Shown here in pieces: positions 1-7,011 of a DNA stretch of 64,000 nt. The notes beneath the pieces were generated by a model. It was not told where the DNA came from and ran no database searches. It saw only the letters and a list, made by a program, of their open reading frames with translations. This stretch comes from Thermoproteota archaeon. Its GTDB lineage: Archaea; Korarchaeota; Korarchaeia; Korarchaeales; Korarchaeaceae. The stretch spans positions 434,001-498,000 of the forward strand of contig JALSOH010000004.1 in NCBI GenBank assembly GCA_026986575.1, given 5' to 3'. The position numbers and the translations under genes are program-made. How positions within the stretch are numbered: the stretch's first letter is position 1; every line of letters begins with the position of its first letter.

Positions 1-37
1 AAGTTCACTTGGAATAAATGGAGAGGTGTTATTAATT

Positions 38-202
38 ATGGCGAGGAGAGTAAGAATTAGCAAATTGGTATCGCTACTACTGAGGCATAGACCGGACTTA
101 GGTGGATTGTTGCCAAATGAGAGAGGGTTTGTCCCACTAGACGATCTCCTAGACTCCGTAGTTAAAATCATGAGGGAAGAATGCTCTAAGGAGGAGTCCT
201 AG
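38..202 (+). pseudogene. kptA: RNA 2'-phosphotransferase, N-terminal fragment (frameshifted)
   Basis: This 54-codon reading frame encodes the winged-helix N-terminal lobe of Tpt1/KptA, which removes the 2'-phosphate from spliced tRNA using NAD+. The motif SLLLRHRP carries the Arg-His pair that the family uses in catalysis. A GGAGAGGTG ribosome site lies 9 nt before the ATG. The frame ends in TAG at 200-202 just where the protein should run on into the ADP-ribosyltransferase lobe, which continues 9 nt later in the -1 frame. Restoring one base near 198-200 would fuse the two parts into a protein of about 184 residues, the usual family size. A real split into two subunits is possible but less likely than an indel. 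Confidence 0.7.
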
Positions 203-210
203 ATGTCATA

Positions 211-591
211 ATGAGCGATGAGGAGAGATTCGAGATAGTGGACGGGATGGTGAGGGCCAGATACGGCCACAGTTTTACGGTCAAATACAATAGGCCCCTC
301 CAGCCGGAGGAGGTCCCTGAGATACTATATCACGGGACCACCCTCGACTCCCTAGGATCGATACTGAGGGAGGGGCTCAAGCCGATGGGTAGGAGATATG
401 TCCACCTCTCCCTCACCAAGGAGAGAGCCTTGAAAGTGGCAAAAAGGAGAAAAGGACCTCACGTCATTCTCAGAATAAGGGCTAGAGATCTCGCCAATGA
501 TGTGCCGCTATACAGACCATCGCGCCTTACCTTCTTGGTGGAGAGGGTTCCCTCGGAATATATAGAAGTGGAGGAGGTAGTCAGGGGGTAA
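211..591 (+). CDS. kptA: RNA 2'-phosphotransferase, C-terminal ADP-ribosyltransferase lobe
   Basis: The 126 residues are the catalytic lobe of the Tpt1/KptA tRNA 2'-phosphotransferase, with the family signatures VRARYGHS (about residues 14-21), LYHGT and the RRYVHLS strand, and a C-terminal PSEYIEV region. Alone it lacks the Arg-His pair supplied by the fragment at 38-202. The ATG at 211 has no well-placed ribosome site of its own: the nearest GGAGG, at 190-194, lies 16 nt upstream. The sequence just upstream in this frame (LDVIMSDEERFEI) reads as natural linker. I therefore take it as the second half of one frameshifted gene. The asparaginase start follows 1 nt after its stop. Confidence 0.8.
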   Translation: MSDEERFEIVDGMVRARYGHSFTVKYNRPLQPEEVPEILYHGTTLDSLGSILREGLKPMGRRYVHLSLTKERALKVAKRRKGPHVILRIRARDLANDVPLYRPSRLTFLVERVPSEYIEVEEVVRG

Positions 592-592
592 T

Positions 593-1351
593 TTGGATCC
601 GGCCATAATAGTGCACGGTGGGGCTTGGGACATACCTCCAGACCTTTTGGAACCCAGCGTTCTCGGTGTGGAGAGGGCAGCTCGTGAGGGATTCAAGTTA
701 CTGCAGGAAGGATATTCGGCCTTAGATGCTGTTGAGCAAGCAGTTGCGATAATGGAGGACGATCCAACGTTCGATGCAGGTGTGGGGTCAGTTCTCAACT
801 TGGAGGGATACGTCGAACTGGATGCCATAATAGTGGACGGGGCTTCCCTTAGGTTCGGTTCTGTCGCGGCTGTTAGGCGCATTAGGAACCCCGTCTCTTT
901 AGCTAGAGCCGTAATGGAGGAGATGAAGGAGATGATGTTCGTCTCCGAGGGCGCCGAGAGAGTTGCCTTGGAGTTGGGGTTCGAACTGATAGATCCCGAG
1001 GAGTTAATCGTGGAGAGAGAGCGCGAGGCTTGGAAGAGGAGGATATCTAGGGCAAGGGGGACCGTTGGCGCCGTCGCCCTAGATACAAATGGCAGGATAG
1101 CGGCTGCCACCTCCACAGGAGGCGTGCCCCTCAAGAGGCCAGGCAGGGTGGGGGATACTCCACTCATAGGGTGTGGGGCCTACGCTAACGAGCTAGGTGG
1201 GGCAAGCTCCACTGGGCAGGGGGAACCAATAATGAGGGTAATGCTGTCCAAACTCGCTGTGGATTTTCTGGCTAGGGGGTTACACCCCACAGAGGCCGCT
1301 CAGAGGCCCTCTCCTTCATGGCCGATAGGACGGGAGGTTGGGGTGGCTTAA
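593..1351 (+). CDS. isoaspartyl peptidase / L-asparaginase (Ntn hydrolase), frameshifted near its 3' end
   Basis: An Ntn-hydrolase of the plant-type asparaginase family, which cleaves asparagine or isoaspartyl dipeptides after self-cleavage before a threonine. The autocleavage site is visible as SRARGTVGAVALD (about residues 153-165), the new N-terminal Thr being in RGTVG. Other family motifs are VHGGAW at the N-terminus, GVGSVLN, TSTGGVPLKRPGRVGDTPLIGCG and STGQGE. The start is TTG at 593, one base after the upstream stop, with a purine-rich site at 571-588. Family identity is lost after EAAQ (about residue 236): the true C-terminus continues in the -1 frame to 1461. One missing G in the run AGAGGCCC near 1303-1309 would restore a protein of about 289 residues. 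Confidence 0.85.
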   Translation: MDPAIIVHGGAWDIPPDLLEPSVLGVERAAREGFKLLQEGYSALDAVEQAVAIMEDDPTFDAGVGSVLNLEGYVELDAIIVDGASLRFGSVAAVRRIRNPVSLARAVMEEMKEMMFVSEGAERVALELGFELIDPEELIVEREREAWKRRISRARGTVGAVALDTNGRIAAATSTGGVPLKRPGRVGDTPLIGCGAYANELGGASSTGQGEPIMRVMLSKLAVDFLARGLHPTEAAQRPSPSWPIGREVGVA

Positions 1352-1461
1352 TAGTCCTAGATAATAAGGGGAGAGTAGGATACGCTCACACCTCGAGGAG
1401 GATGGCGGTCGCCTACTCCATAGACGGGGATGTAGTGGCGAAGATCAGCTCACTCGAGTGA
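1306..1461 (+). pseudogene. C-terminal segment of the same asparaginase, in the -1 frame
   Basis: In the -1 frame, 1306-1461 reads ALSFMADRTGGWGGLIVLD, then KGRVGYAHTSRRMAVAY and a TGA at 1459-1461. This is the expected C-terminal GG-x-GG strand and 'M..A' end of the asparaginase beta subunit. It shows that the gene at 593 was built as one frame ending at 1461, overlapping the convergent AIR-synthase-fold gene by 17 nt. It is the same kind of one-base loss as in kptA 1.1 kb upstream, which points either to assembly indels near this contig position or to genuine decay of both genes. Confidence 0.75.
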
Positions 1462-2440
1462 GATCAGGATAGGGATCCCTAACCTCCTCAGGGCTTGGAA
1501 ATTCCTTCACTTCCCCTCCTACGACAAGCTCCCTCCCCTCTTTCTTGAGCTCACCTATCATACTCACGGAGAATCCGTGGGATTCCATGAGGTCTTTGAG
1601 GAAACCCAAGGGTAGGTTGCCCGGAATGGCGGCCAGCACCACGCCTGAGCTGGAGGCAGCCATAGGATCGAACCCCATCTCCCGGCCCAGTCTCAGGAGC
1701 TCCGGTGGGAAGGGAATAAGGTCCTTGTTCACGGTGAAGCCTAGCTCAGCAGCATCTGCAAAGTCGTTCAGGAGCCTTATAAGTCCGCCTTCTGCCCCGT
1801 CCTTCATTCCATTTACTCTAGAGAATAGAGCTAGATCCCTAGCCGAATCAACGGCTGTTAACATCCACCTAGCCCTTCTCCATCTCTTCACAGTTCTCTT
1901 ACCGAACCTCTCCTCTAGGAGCGTCGGATTGAAGTGAGCAACGCCGTAAAGTAACTCAGCTCCAGGTATGCCCACTAAGAGGAGCCTATCTCCGATCCTC
2001 GCTAGCTTGGGCGTCACCGGCTCCCTGACCTCTCCGATCACTGTTGTGACGACGATGGGCTCCTTCACCGACTCATACCAACCAGTGTGTCCAGTTATCA
2101 CGGTTACGCCGTACCTATAAGCCTCCCAGTCTATCCCTTTGGCTATCCTCAGAGCTAGATCGTCGCTAGCGTCTGATGGCAGGAGTATGGTGCTACTCAT
2201 TAGCTTAGGCTCGGCCCCCAAGACCGCCACATCCGATGCGGAGAAGTGGAAAGCGAAGTAGCCAAGATCTTCTCCGGGCACTCCCAATGCTGGATCGGTG
2301 GCGTACACTCTCGTCAGGCCCATTAGCCTCTCTGCCCCAGCATCTATGCTGGGATGCGGAGGAATAGCTATATTCCTGCCGAGTCTTCCAACGTACTTCG
2401 TTATTTCCTTTAGTAAGGATCTCCCAGCTTTTCCCTCCAT
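1445..2440 (-). CDS. AIR synthase-related protein (PurM/HypE/SelD fold)
   Basis: A protein of 331 residues with the two-domain ATP-binding fold of PurM, ThiL, HypE and SelD. Visible features are a glycine-rich start, the segment FSASDVAVLGAEPKLMSSTI typical of the metal/ATP-binding loop, a conserved GHTG, and a C-terminal domain with DGAEGGLIRLLND and ASSSGVVLAAI. The closest archaeal relatives are uncharacterised 'AIR synthase related' proteins, so no substrate is claimed. An ATG at 2440 is preferred: a TATA-like ATTAAAG lies about 22-28 nt upstream, which suits a leaderless message, and the longer frame to 2557 would run into pheA. It is divergent from pheA and convergent with the asparaginase. 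Confidence 0.7.
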   Translation of the reverse strand: MEGKAGRSLLKEITKYVGRLGRNIAIPPHPSIDAGAERLMGLTRVYATDPALGVPGEDLGYFAFHFSASDVAVLGAEPKLMSSTILLPSDASDDLALRIAKGIDWEAYRYGVTVITGHTGWYESVKEPIVVTTVIGEVREPVTPKLARIGDRLLLVGIPGAELLYGVAHFNPTLLEERFGKRTVKRWRRARWMLTAVDSARDLALFSRVNGMKDGAEGGLIRLLNDFADAAELGFTVNKDLIPFPPELLRLGREMGFDPMAASSSGVVLAAIPGNLPLGFLKDLMESHGFSVSMIGELKKEGRELVVGGEVKEFPSPEEVRDPYPDLTRVS

Positions 2441-2504
2441 TTCTCGAGGTGTGCGGATGGCTTTAATGATAACATTTTTGAACGCTCTTCCCAGTTGTGG
2501 AGGG

Positions 2505-3326
2505 ATGAAGGTAGCCATCCAAGGAGAGAGAGGATCGTACAGCGATGAAGCGGCCAAAAGATTCTTTGAGGATAGGGAATACGAACCTCTGTCTAAAAGA
2601 TTTTTGGAGGAGGTGTTCGATTCAATAGAGTCCGAGGAGGCTGACTACGGTGTCATCCCTATTGAGAATTCCAGTACGGGGAGTATTAGGAAATCCTTAG
2701 ACCTCCTACTGGAAAGGGACATTAGGGTCGTGGGCGAGATAAAGATCCGGGTGAGGCACGCCCTACTTGGGGTGAAGGGCGCCAGATTAGAGGATGTTGA
2801 GGTGGTGTACTCTCATCCGGAGGCAATATCTCAGTGCGAGGGATTCCTCAAGTCTTGGGGATGGAGGGTAATCCCGAGCTTCGACACCGCAGGAGCCGCT
2901 AGGGAAGTGGCCGAGCAGGAGGATAGGAGAAAGGCCGCGATAGCTAGCGAGAGGGTGGCTGAGCTTTATGAATTAGAGGTGCTCGCTAGGGACATTCAGG
3001 ACTTGCCCCACAACACCACTAGGTTCTTCGTGATCACTAAAGAAGGGGAGTGGCCTAGGGACGCCGACACCACATCAGCCTTCTTCGCCACGAGGCACGT
3101 GCCAGGCGCCCTGTGGAGGGCACTTGGAGTGTTCGCTAGGAGAAACATCAACCTCTTATGGCTTGAATCCCGCCCTATAAGGAGGGAACCTTGGAATTAC
3201 TCGTTCTTCGTGGAATTCGAGGGATCTCTATGGGAAAAGTACGTAAGGGACGCTCTCGAGGAGCTGGAGAGCGAGTCGATATGGGTGAAGGTGCTCGGGA
3301 CCTATAGGAGGACCTCGGTTTTCTAG
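2505..3326 (+). CDS. pheA: prephenate dehydratase
   Basis: Converts prephenate to phenylpyruvate in phenylalanine synthesis. The 273 residues contain the PDT domain, from MKVAIQGERGSYSDEAA to the catalytic NTTRFFVI near residue 170, followed by an ACT domain with PGALWRALGVFARRNINL and the ESRP motif that binds phenylalanine for feedback inhibition. No chorismate mutase domain is fused. The start at 2505 follows directly on GTGGAGGG; the longer open frame upstream is antisense to the AIR-synthase-fold gene. AroA lies 53 kb away in the same window, so the aromatic pathway is dispersed here. Confidence 0.92.
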   Translation: MKVAIQGERGSYSDEAAKRFFEDREYEPLSKRFLEEVFDSIESEEADYGVIPIENSSTGSIRKSLDLLLERDIRVVGEIKIRVRHALLGVKGARLEDVEVVYSHPEAISQCEGFLKSWGWRVIPSFDTAGAAREVAEQEDRRKAAIASERVAELYELEVLARDIQDLPHNTTRFFVITKEGEWPRDADTTSAFFATRHVPGALWRALGVFARRNINLLWLESRPIRREPWNYSFFVEFEGSLWEKYVRDALEELESESIWVKVLGTYRRTSVF

Positions 3327-3367
3327 TCTTGAAACCATAAATTTGGCCTCTGTAGTGAACACTGGTG

Positions 3368-3880
3368 ATGAGCATGGCGAGGATAGCTATACTAGTACAC
3401 GATAGGGTGGAGGATGACGAGTTCACCTTCCCGCTCTATTACTTCAAGTGGAGGGGTCACGAGGTGGTGGTGGCATCTCCGCTAGAAGAGTTCGGAAGCA
3501 AGCACGGCTGCAGGAGGTGGAAGCCTGATGTAAAGACATCGGACCTGAGGGCCAACGACTTCGATGCTTGCATAATCCCAGGAGGTTACAGCCCCGATAA
3601 GCTCAGGCTCGATGTACACACGCTAATGTTTGTTAGGGAGATGCTTATGGCGGGGAAGGTCGTCGCTGCTATATGCCACGGTCCTCAAGTGCTCATCTCG
3701 GCCAAGGTCGTGAGAGGGAGGAAACTAACCTCAGCTAGGCAGGTCAGAGACGACTTGGTGAATGCTGGCGCCGAGTGGGTGGATGAACCGGTAGTAGTGG
3801 ATGGAAACCTGATCACTTCCAGATATCCCATCGACCTGCCAGGCTTTGTTGAGGCTATAGAGAGGACCCTAACCCGCTAA
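3368..3880 (+). CDS. DJ-1/PfpI family protein
   Basis: A 170-residue class I glutamine-amidotransferase-like protein of the DJ-1/PfpI superfamily. The nucleophile elbow AICHGPQ places Cys103-His104, and Glu15 is the family's conserved acid. IIPGGYSPDKLR is the neighbouring loop typical of PfpI. Family members are described as intracellular peptidases or glyoxalase/deglycase-like enzymes; the substrate here is unknown. A TATA-like ATAAATT at 3334-3340 suggests transcription starts next to the codons at 3365-3374, so GTG 3365, ATG 3368 and ATG 3374 are all possible starts. The 3' end overlaps tsr3 by 12 nt. Confidence 0.85.
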   Translation: MSMARIAILVHDRVEDDEFTFPLYYFKWRGHEVVVASPLEEFGSKHGCRRWKPDVKTSDLRANDFDACIIPGGYSPDKLRLDVHTLMFVREMLMAGKVVAAICHGPQVLISAKVVRGRKLTSARQVRDDLVNAGAEWVDEPVVVDGNLITSRYPIDLPGFVEAIERTLTR

Positions 3881-4384
3881 CTCTTTCCTAAACCTGTCGT
3901 CCAAGGCTCTCACATCCTCCTCATTATTTTCTCCGCGAGAGTATGCCTCCAACCTCTCATAGTTCAGGTGAATGAACTCAGGACCCCATTTGAACGGATC
4001 GAGTAACTCCAAGGCCTGCTCCTTGTAGCCCAGTATGTAGAGACTCGCGGCCAAGGCTTCCACCGTGGATAGTCTCTCAGGCACCCCGTAATTTATGGGG
4101 TTAGCTGCCACTAAGAAGGGTAGTCTCCTCTGTTTCCCGTGAGGCCATCTAACCGACTCTACCTTACGCCAAGAGGCATCCACAGCTACTATGCCCTTGG
4201 TCCCCTCCTTGTCGACGGGTGACAGGAACCTACGGGAGAGCGGATTCAGCACAACTAAGGAAAATCCTTTACTGGGTCTATACCTCTCGGCAAGCCCCAG
4301 CCTAAGGAGCTTCGAACCTGTAGCCCTCTTGGGATCGTCTTGATGGAGCCTGAGGACTATTACCTTGATCCTCTTGGGGCTCAC
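3869..4384 (-). CDS. tsr3: rRNA aminocarboxypropyltransferase Tsr3 (DUF367)
   Basis: Tsr3 transfers the 3-amino-3-carboxypropyl group of SAM to a modified uridine in the decoding region of small-subunit rRNA. The 171 residues show the family's ATGSKLLRLGLA, VVLNPLSRRFLSP, VAVDASW, LPFLVAANPINYG and STVEALAASLYILGY segments, then KWGPEFIHLNYERLEAY near the end. The length is normal for archaeal Tsr3. Its ATG overlaps the stop of the upstream Lrp-type gene by 4 nt, so the two are co-transcribed from a promoter near 4670. Confidence 0.92.
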   Translation of the reverse strand: MSPKRIKVIVLRLHQDDPKRATGSKLLRLGLAERYRPSKGFSLVVLNPLSRRFLSPVDKEGTKGIVAVDASWRKVESVRWPHGKQRRLPFLVAANPINYGVPERLSTVEALAASLYILGYKEQALELLDPFKWGPEFIHLNYERLEAYSRGENNEEDVRALDDRFRKELAG

Positions 4385-4623
4385 TTCAGCTTCTCCAGTA
4401 CGATGAACGTAACCGTGTTCTCCACACCCTCCTGACTCCTCAGGCTCTCTATTATCCTAGCCAGCTCGAAAGTGTTAGCTGCCTCCACTCTTAGGAGGAA
4501 ATCGAACTCACCTGTAACGTAGAAGACCTCCTTGACCTTCTCGTTCTCTGGGAATACCTTCTTCAGATCGGTAGTGCTAGAAGGCTTGACGCTTATGGCT
4601 ATAAACGCCTCCAACATACCCAT
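4381..4623 (-). CDS. stand-alone Lrp/AsnC ligand-binding (RAM) domain protein
   Basis: An 80-residue protein made only of the RAM/ACT-like effector domain of Lrp/AsnC regulators, without the helix-turn-helix: AFIAISVKPSS, KVKEVFYVTGEFDFLLRVEA and the C-terminal beta strand TVTFIVLEKLK are typical. Such stand-alone domains form oligomers that bind amino acids and can modulate full-length Lrp proteins; that role here is inferred. GAGGGG sits just before the start, and a TATA-like AGTTTATTTA (minus strand, 4667-4677) lies upstream. It is translationally coupled to tsr3. Confidence 0.85.
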   Translation of the reverse strand: MGMLEAFIAISVKPSSTTDLKKVFPENEKVKEVFYVTGEFDFLLRVEAANTFELARIIESLRSQEGVENTVTFIVLEKLK

Positions 4624-4689
4624 CCCAGACCCCTCTTTTCCCCCTTCGGGATTAGTGTATAGGCTCCTAAATAAACTATACTCCGGTGG

Positions 4690-4746
4690 TCTCAGGGGGC
4701 GCGGGAGGCGGAGCGTGTACCTCGCGGCTTCGGATTGAACTTTTTA
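4690..4746 (+). ncRNA. candidate small RNA: GC-rich island with TATA box and T-run
   Basis: Within an otherwise AT-rich intergenic region, 4690-4735 is strongly GC-rich and can form a stem (GAGG 4705-4708 with CCTC 4720-4723, extended by CGC/GCG across a short bulge). On the plus strand a TATA-like AAATAAACT lies about 25 nt upstream and TTTTTAA at 4740-4746 would end transcription. GC-rich islands in thermophile intergenic DNA are often structured RNAs. No family was recognised, and no tRNA or C/D-box pattern fits. Confidence 0.25.
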
Positions 4747-4795
4747 AGTCAGCCCACCGCGGTCCTATAAGCTGATAATGGATCCGACTTATGTT

Positions 4796-4807
4796 CGACA
4801 TATGTCG
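4796..4807. promoter_or_regulatory. perfect 12-bp palindrome, likely operator of the RHH gene
   Basis: CGACATATGTCG is a perfect palindrome 24 nt upstream of the TATA box (TTATATAG, 4831-4838) that serves the ribbon-helix-helix gene at 4870. A related half-site, CGACTTATG, precedes it at 4785-4793. RHH proteins bind short palindromes as dimers of dimers, so autoregulation is a reasonable inference. Confidence 0.45.
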
Positions 4808-4830
4808 TTTCGAATTTCTACAATAATCGC

Positions 4831-4838
4831 TTATATAG
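4831..4838 (+). promoter_or_regulatory. TATA box of the RHH gene
   Basis: TTATATAG is 32-39 nt before the ATG at 4870, leaving room for a short leader that carries the AAGGTGAGAG ribosome site at about 4858-4868. Confidence 0.55.
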
Positions 4839-4869
4839 AGGAGCTGTTCTGAACAGGTAAGGTGAGAGA

Positions 4870-5070
4870 ATGAGCCAGCAAGTATCGCTGCAGGTTGACA
4901 AGGAACTCATCGATGCCATCGATGCCCTCGTATCGGAAGGCATGTTCAAGAGCAGGTCCGAGGCCATTAAGGCGGCCCTTATGGGCTTCATAAGGACGAA
5001 GAATGCCGAGAGAGTGAGAGAGGTATACGAGGAGTTCATATCAGAAGCTATATCCCACTTCAGAAGGTGA
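4870..5070 (+). CDS. ribbon-helix-helix transcriptional regulator
   Basis: A 66-residue protein with the full RHH pattern: a short basic-polar strand (VSLQVDKELIDAID) that pairs across the dimer, then two helices with SRSEAIKAAL. The C-terminal 20 residues form a charged helix. RHH proteins of this size are DNA-binding regulators or antitoxins; no toxin-like gene lies within 100 nt, so a regulator is more likely. The start has an AAGGTGAG site 4 nt upstream. The palindrome at 4796-4807 is its probable operator. Confidence 0.85.
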   Translation: MSQQVSLQVDKELIDAIDALVSEGMFKSRSEAIKAALMGFIRTKNAERVREVYEEFISEAISHFRR

Positions 5071-5173
5071 TTTTTGAACCGAGGCACTGATCCTCATCTA
5101 TATTAACGATCATCTTGATGCTTCCCCGCTGTTTTTATCATTCCATCTCCCCACTAGGAGAGGGGTTATCGCT

Positions 5174-5821
5174 GTGATCGCCGCCAAACTGTTCAAAATT
5201 CCAGACTACAATCCGAGCAAGCTAATTGAAGCACTCTCAAACTGGAGGGAAGAGATAGAGAGGGAAGGGAGGACCCTTCTAACAACCTTCGAGTCCTTGG
5301 AGTCCTCCGGAGACGAGGTCTCAGGAACCTTGGCTAGGGACAGGTTGGTCAGGAGGAGATCTAGGAGGGGTATCTCACTGACGGTGGAAACTCAGTACGC
5401 AGACTTCCTGACCTTTAAGGTTGAAAGCTCATTCATTATGGTGTTCGGAGGGAGGAGACTGGCTGAATTCGTGGCATTCAAGGTCACTGAAGCCCTTAAG
5501 GGGGAGGGGGAGTTCGAGCACTGCGTACTCCCGGAGGAGGTCTTCGAATCCCTCAGCGAGGGGACCAAGGTGGCTCACTTCGAGGACCTCAGGAGCTCGG
5601 GGATCAGGAAGATAGCCATCTACGGAGAGAATCTCGAGGATCTAAATCTTTACAAGGAGATGAAACGTCTAGGGAGACTTTCCTACGTACAATTCTACTC
5701 TCCAGAGCTGGGCGGGTCCGTAGGACTGTCCAGAGACTTCTCCATAATAGCTTACGGGGGAGTGGATAGGAGGTCGCTGGTAGAGTACGTGAGATCCCTG
5801 CTTACCGAGGCGATCTGTTGA
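5174..5821 (+). CDS. hypothetical protein, 215 residues
   Basis: Not recognised. It is a soluble, charged protein with no signal peptide or membrane segment. The N-terminal third has a helix rich in Glu/Arg (SNWREEIEREGRTLL), followed by a basic stretch RLVRRRSRR and a mixed alpha/beta C-terminal part. It starts with GTG at 5174 behind a good AGGAGAGGGG site, and has a TATA-like CTATATTA near 5097-5104, so it is probably its own transcription unit. It is convergent with nurA, with only 5 nt between stops. Confidence 0.7.
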   Translation: MIAAKLFKIPDYNPSKLIEALSNWREEIEREGRTLLTTFESLESSGDEVSGTLARDRLVRRRSRRGISLTVETQYADFLTFKVESSFIMVFGGRRLAEFVAFKVTEALKGEGEFEHCVLPEEVFESLSEGTKVAHFEDLRSSGIRKIAIYGENLEDLNLYKEMKRLGRLSYVQFYSPELGGSVGLSRDFSIIAYGGVDRRSLVEYVRSLLTEAIC

Positions 5822-5826
5822 CCGCA

Positions 5827-7011
5827 TCACTCCCTCCTGTAAAATAGATGTAGCTTCTGAACGTTCTGCAAGGACACCAAGTCCGCTCTCCTACCCCTGA
5901 ACTTCAGCCTACTTAGTCCTTCAGATTCGGAAGCCACCCTCAGGGCATCCAGCATGACCATCTCCGGTCTGATAGATCTGGCGTGCTCTATACAGGCGGT
6001 ATCAGCTAGGTTAATGAAATCCGGATAGGACGGACCTCGGGTGCTGCCAGCGGAGAAGGAGGAGAACCCCCACATGTCCACATTGAATCCTGTCAGCTTG
6101 ACCACAGGAGCGCCGCTGGCCCTCGGCCTGTAAAACGACACCTCCACCTCGTTGAAGAGGGGATATTCCTCTAGCCTCTTATTCATCCTCTTTATGTACT
6201 TCTCCTTCCCTCTAACCATGGACGAGAAGTAGGAGACGATGAATCTCATACCATCGAACTCTTCCCCGTACTTCCCAACTGAGAGGAACTCTCCCGGATC
6301 GAGCATGAGCCAGGCTAGGACAGGGTCTGATAAAAGGTCCCAAGCCACGCCCTGAGGTACCCCCTCAGGCCGGGAGTTCATTATCTCGAGGAGCTCCATC
6401 CCTAAATACCTGTAGGCGATGAGAGAGGTGCTTATCCTCTTTACAAGCCCCACCAAACCCTTATCCTTCTTCTTAGCTAGTTCCAGCACCTCGTGAGACA
6501 GACTAGTTATCCCAGTACGCCTCCTAAGTTCAAGTACGGCATCCGCTGGTGGAAGGTCGCCATCCCTCACCACCACATCGTAATCACCCCTATGGATCAG
6601 GATGTCCCTGATCAGGAGCAATTCCTCCTTCTTCGCCCTGACCGAGACTATGGCATCGCTGGGATCCTCATCCTCGTCCCTCAGGCCACTCCTCACGGGT
6701 TTCAATCGGAATATGGGACGCGAGGGTTTGGGGTAGGTCACGGCAGCGAGGAGGATGAATCCCGCTCTCAACCCTCTCAGTGAGAGGGTTGGTGAGAAGG
6801 TGGAATCTACGGCGATGACCCCGTACTCCTTGTGGGACTCGCTCAGCTCGCGGACATCTCTCCTGACGACAGATGCGAGCCTCTCGTACACGGGTAGTAG
6901 GTATTCCCAAGCCTCCCTCATGCTACCAGCAATTTTCCTAGCCTTCTCCAACGCCACAGAATACACATCCGGGTCTAGGAGGTCCTCACCCCATTCCTCC
7001 CTCTCATTCAT
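5827..7011 (-). CDS. nurA: NurA 5'-3' nuclease
   Basis: NurA is the nuclease that works with the HerA hexameric translocase to resect DNA ends for homologous recombination in archaea. The 394 residues show the N-terminal VIAVDST strand with the metal-binding aspartate, a central helical region, a second metal site around VVVRDGDLPPADAVLE, and the C-terminal PSYPDFINLADTACIE segment typical of NurA. The ATG at 7011 overlaps the herA stop by 8 nt, and a GTG 9 nt further up is an alternative. The herA-nurA order fits a two-gene operon. Mre11 and Rad50, often next to this pair, are absent from the window. Confidence 0.85.
   Translation of the reverse strand: MNEREEWGEDLLDPDVYSVALEKARKIAGSMREAWEYLLPVYERLASVVRRDVRELSESHKEYGVIAVDSTFSPTLSLRGLRAGFILLAAVTYPKPSRPIFRLKPVRSGLRDEDEDPSDAIVSVRAKKEELLLIRDILIHRGDYDVVVRDGDLPPADAVLELRRRTGITSLSHEVLELAKKKDKGLVGLVKRISTSLIAYRYLGMELLEIMNSRPEGVPQGVAWDLLSDPVLAWLMLDPGEFLSVGKYGEEFDGMRFIVSYFSSMVRGKEKYIKRMNKRLEEYPLFNEVEVSFYRPRASGAPVVKLTGFNVDMWGFSSFSAGSTRGPSYPDFINLADTACIEHARSIRPEMVMLDALRVASESEGLSRLKFRGRRADLVSLQNVQKLHLFYRRE

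Noticed and set aside
508-1167. Long open frame on the minus strand opposite the asparaginase
   Set aside because: It is Ser/Thr/Pro-rich and mirrors a clear Ntn-hydrolase gene; a typical antisense shadow in GC-rich coding DNA.
4681-4745. tRNA or tRNA fragment, because of the GTTCAAT-like word on the minus strand
   Set aside because: The flanking bases do not pair as a T arm and no acceptor or anticodon arm can be drawn.
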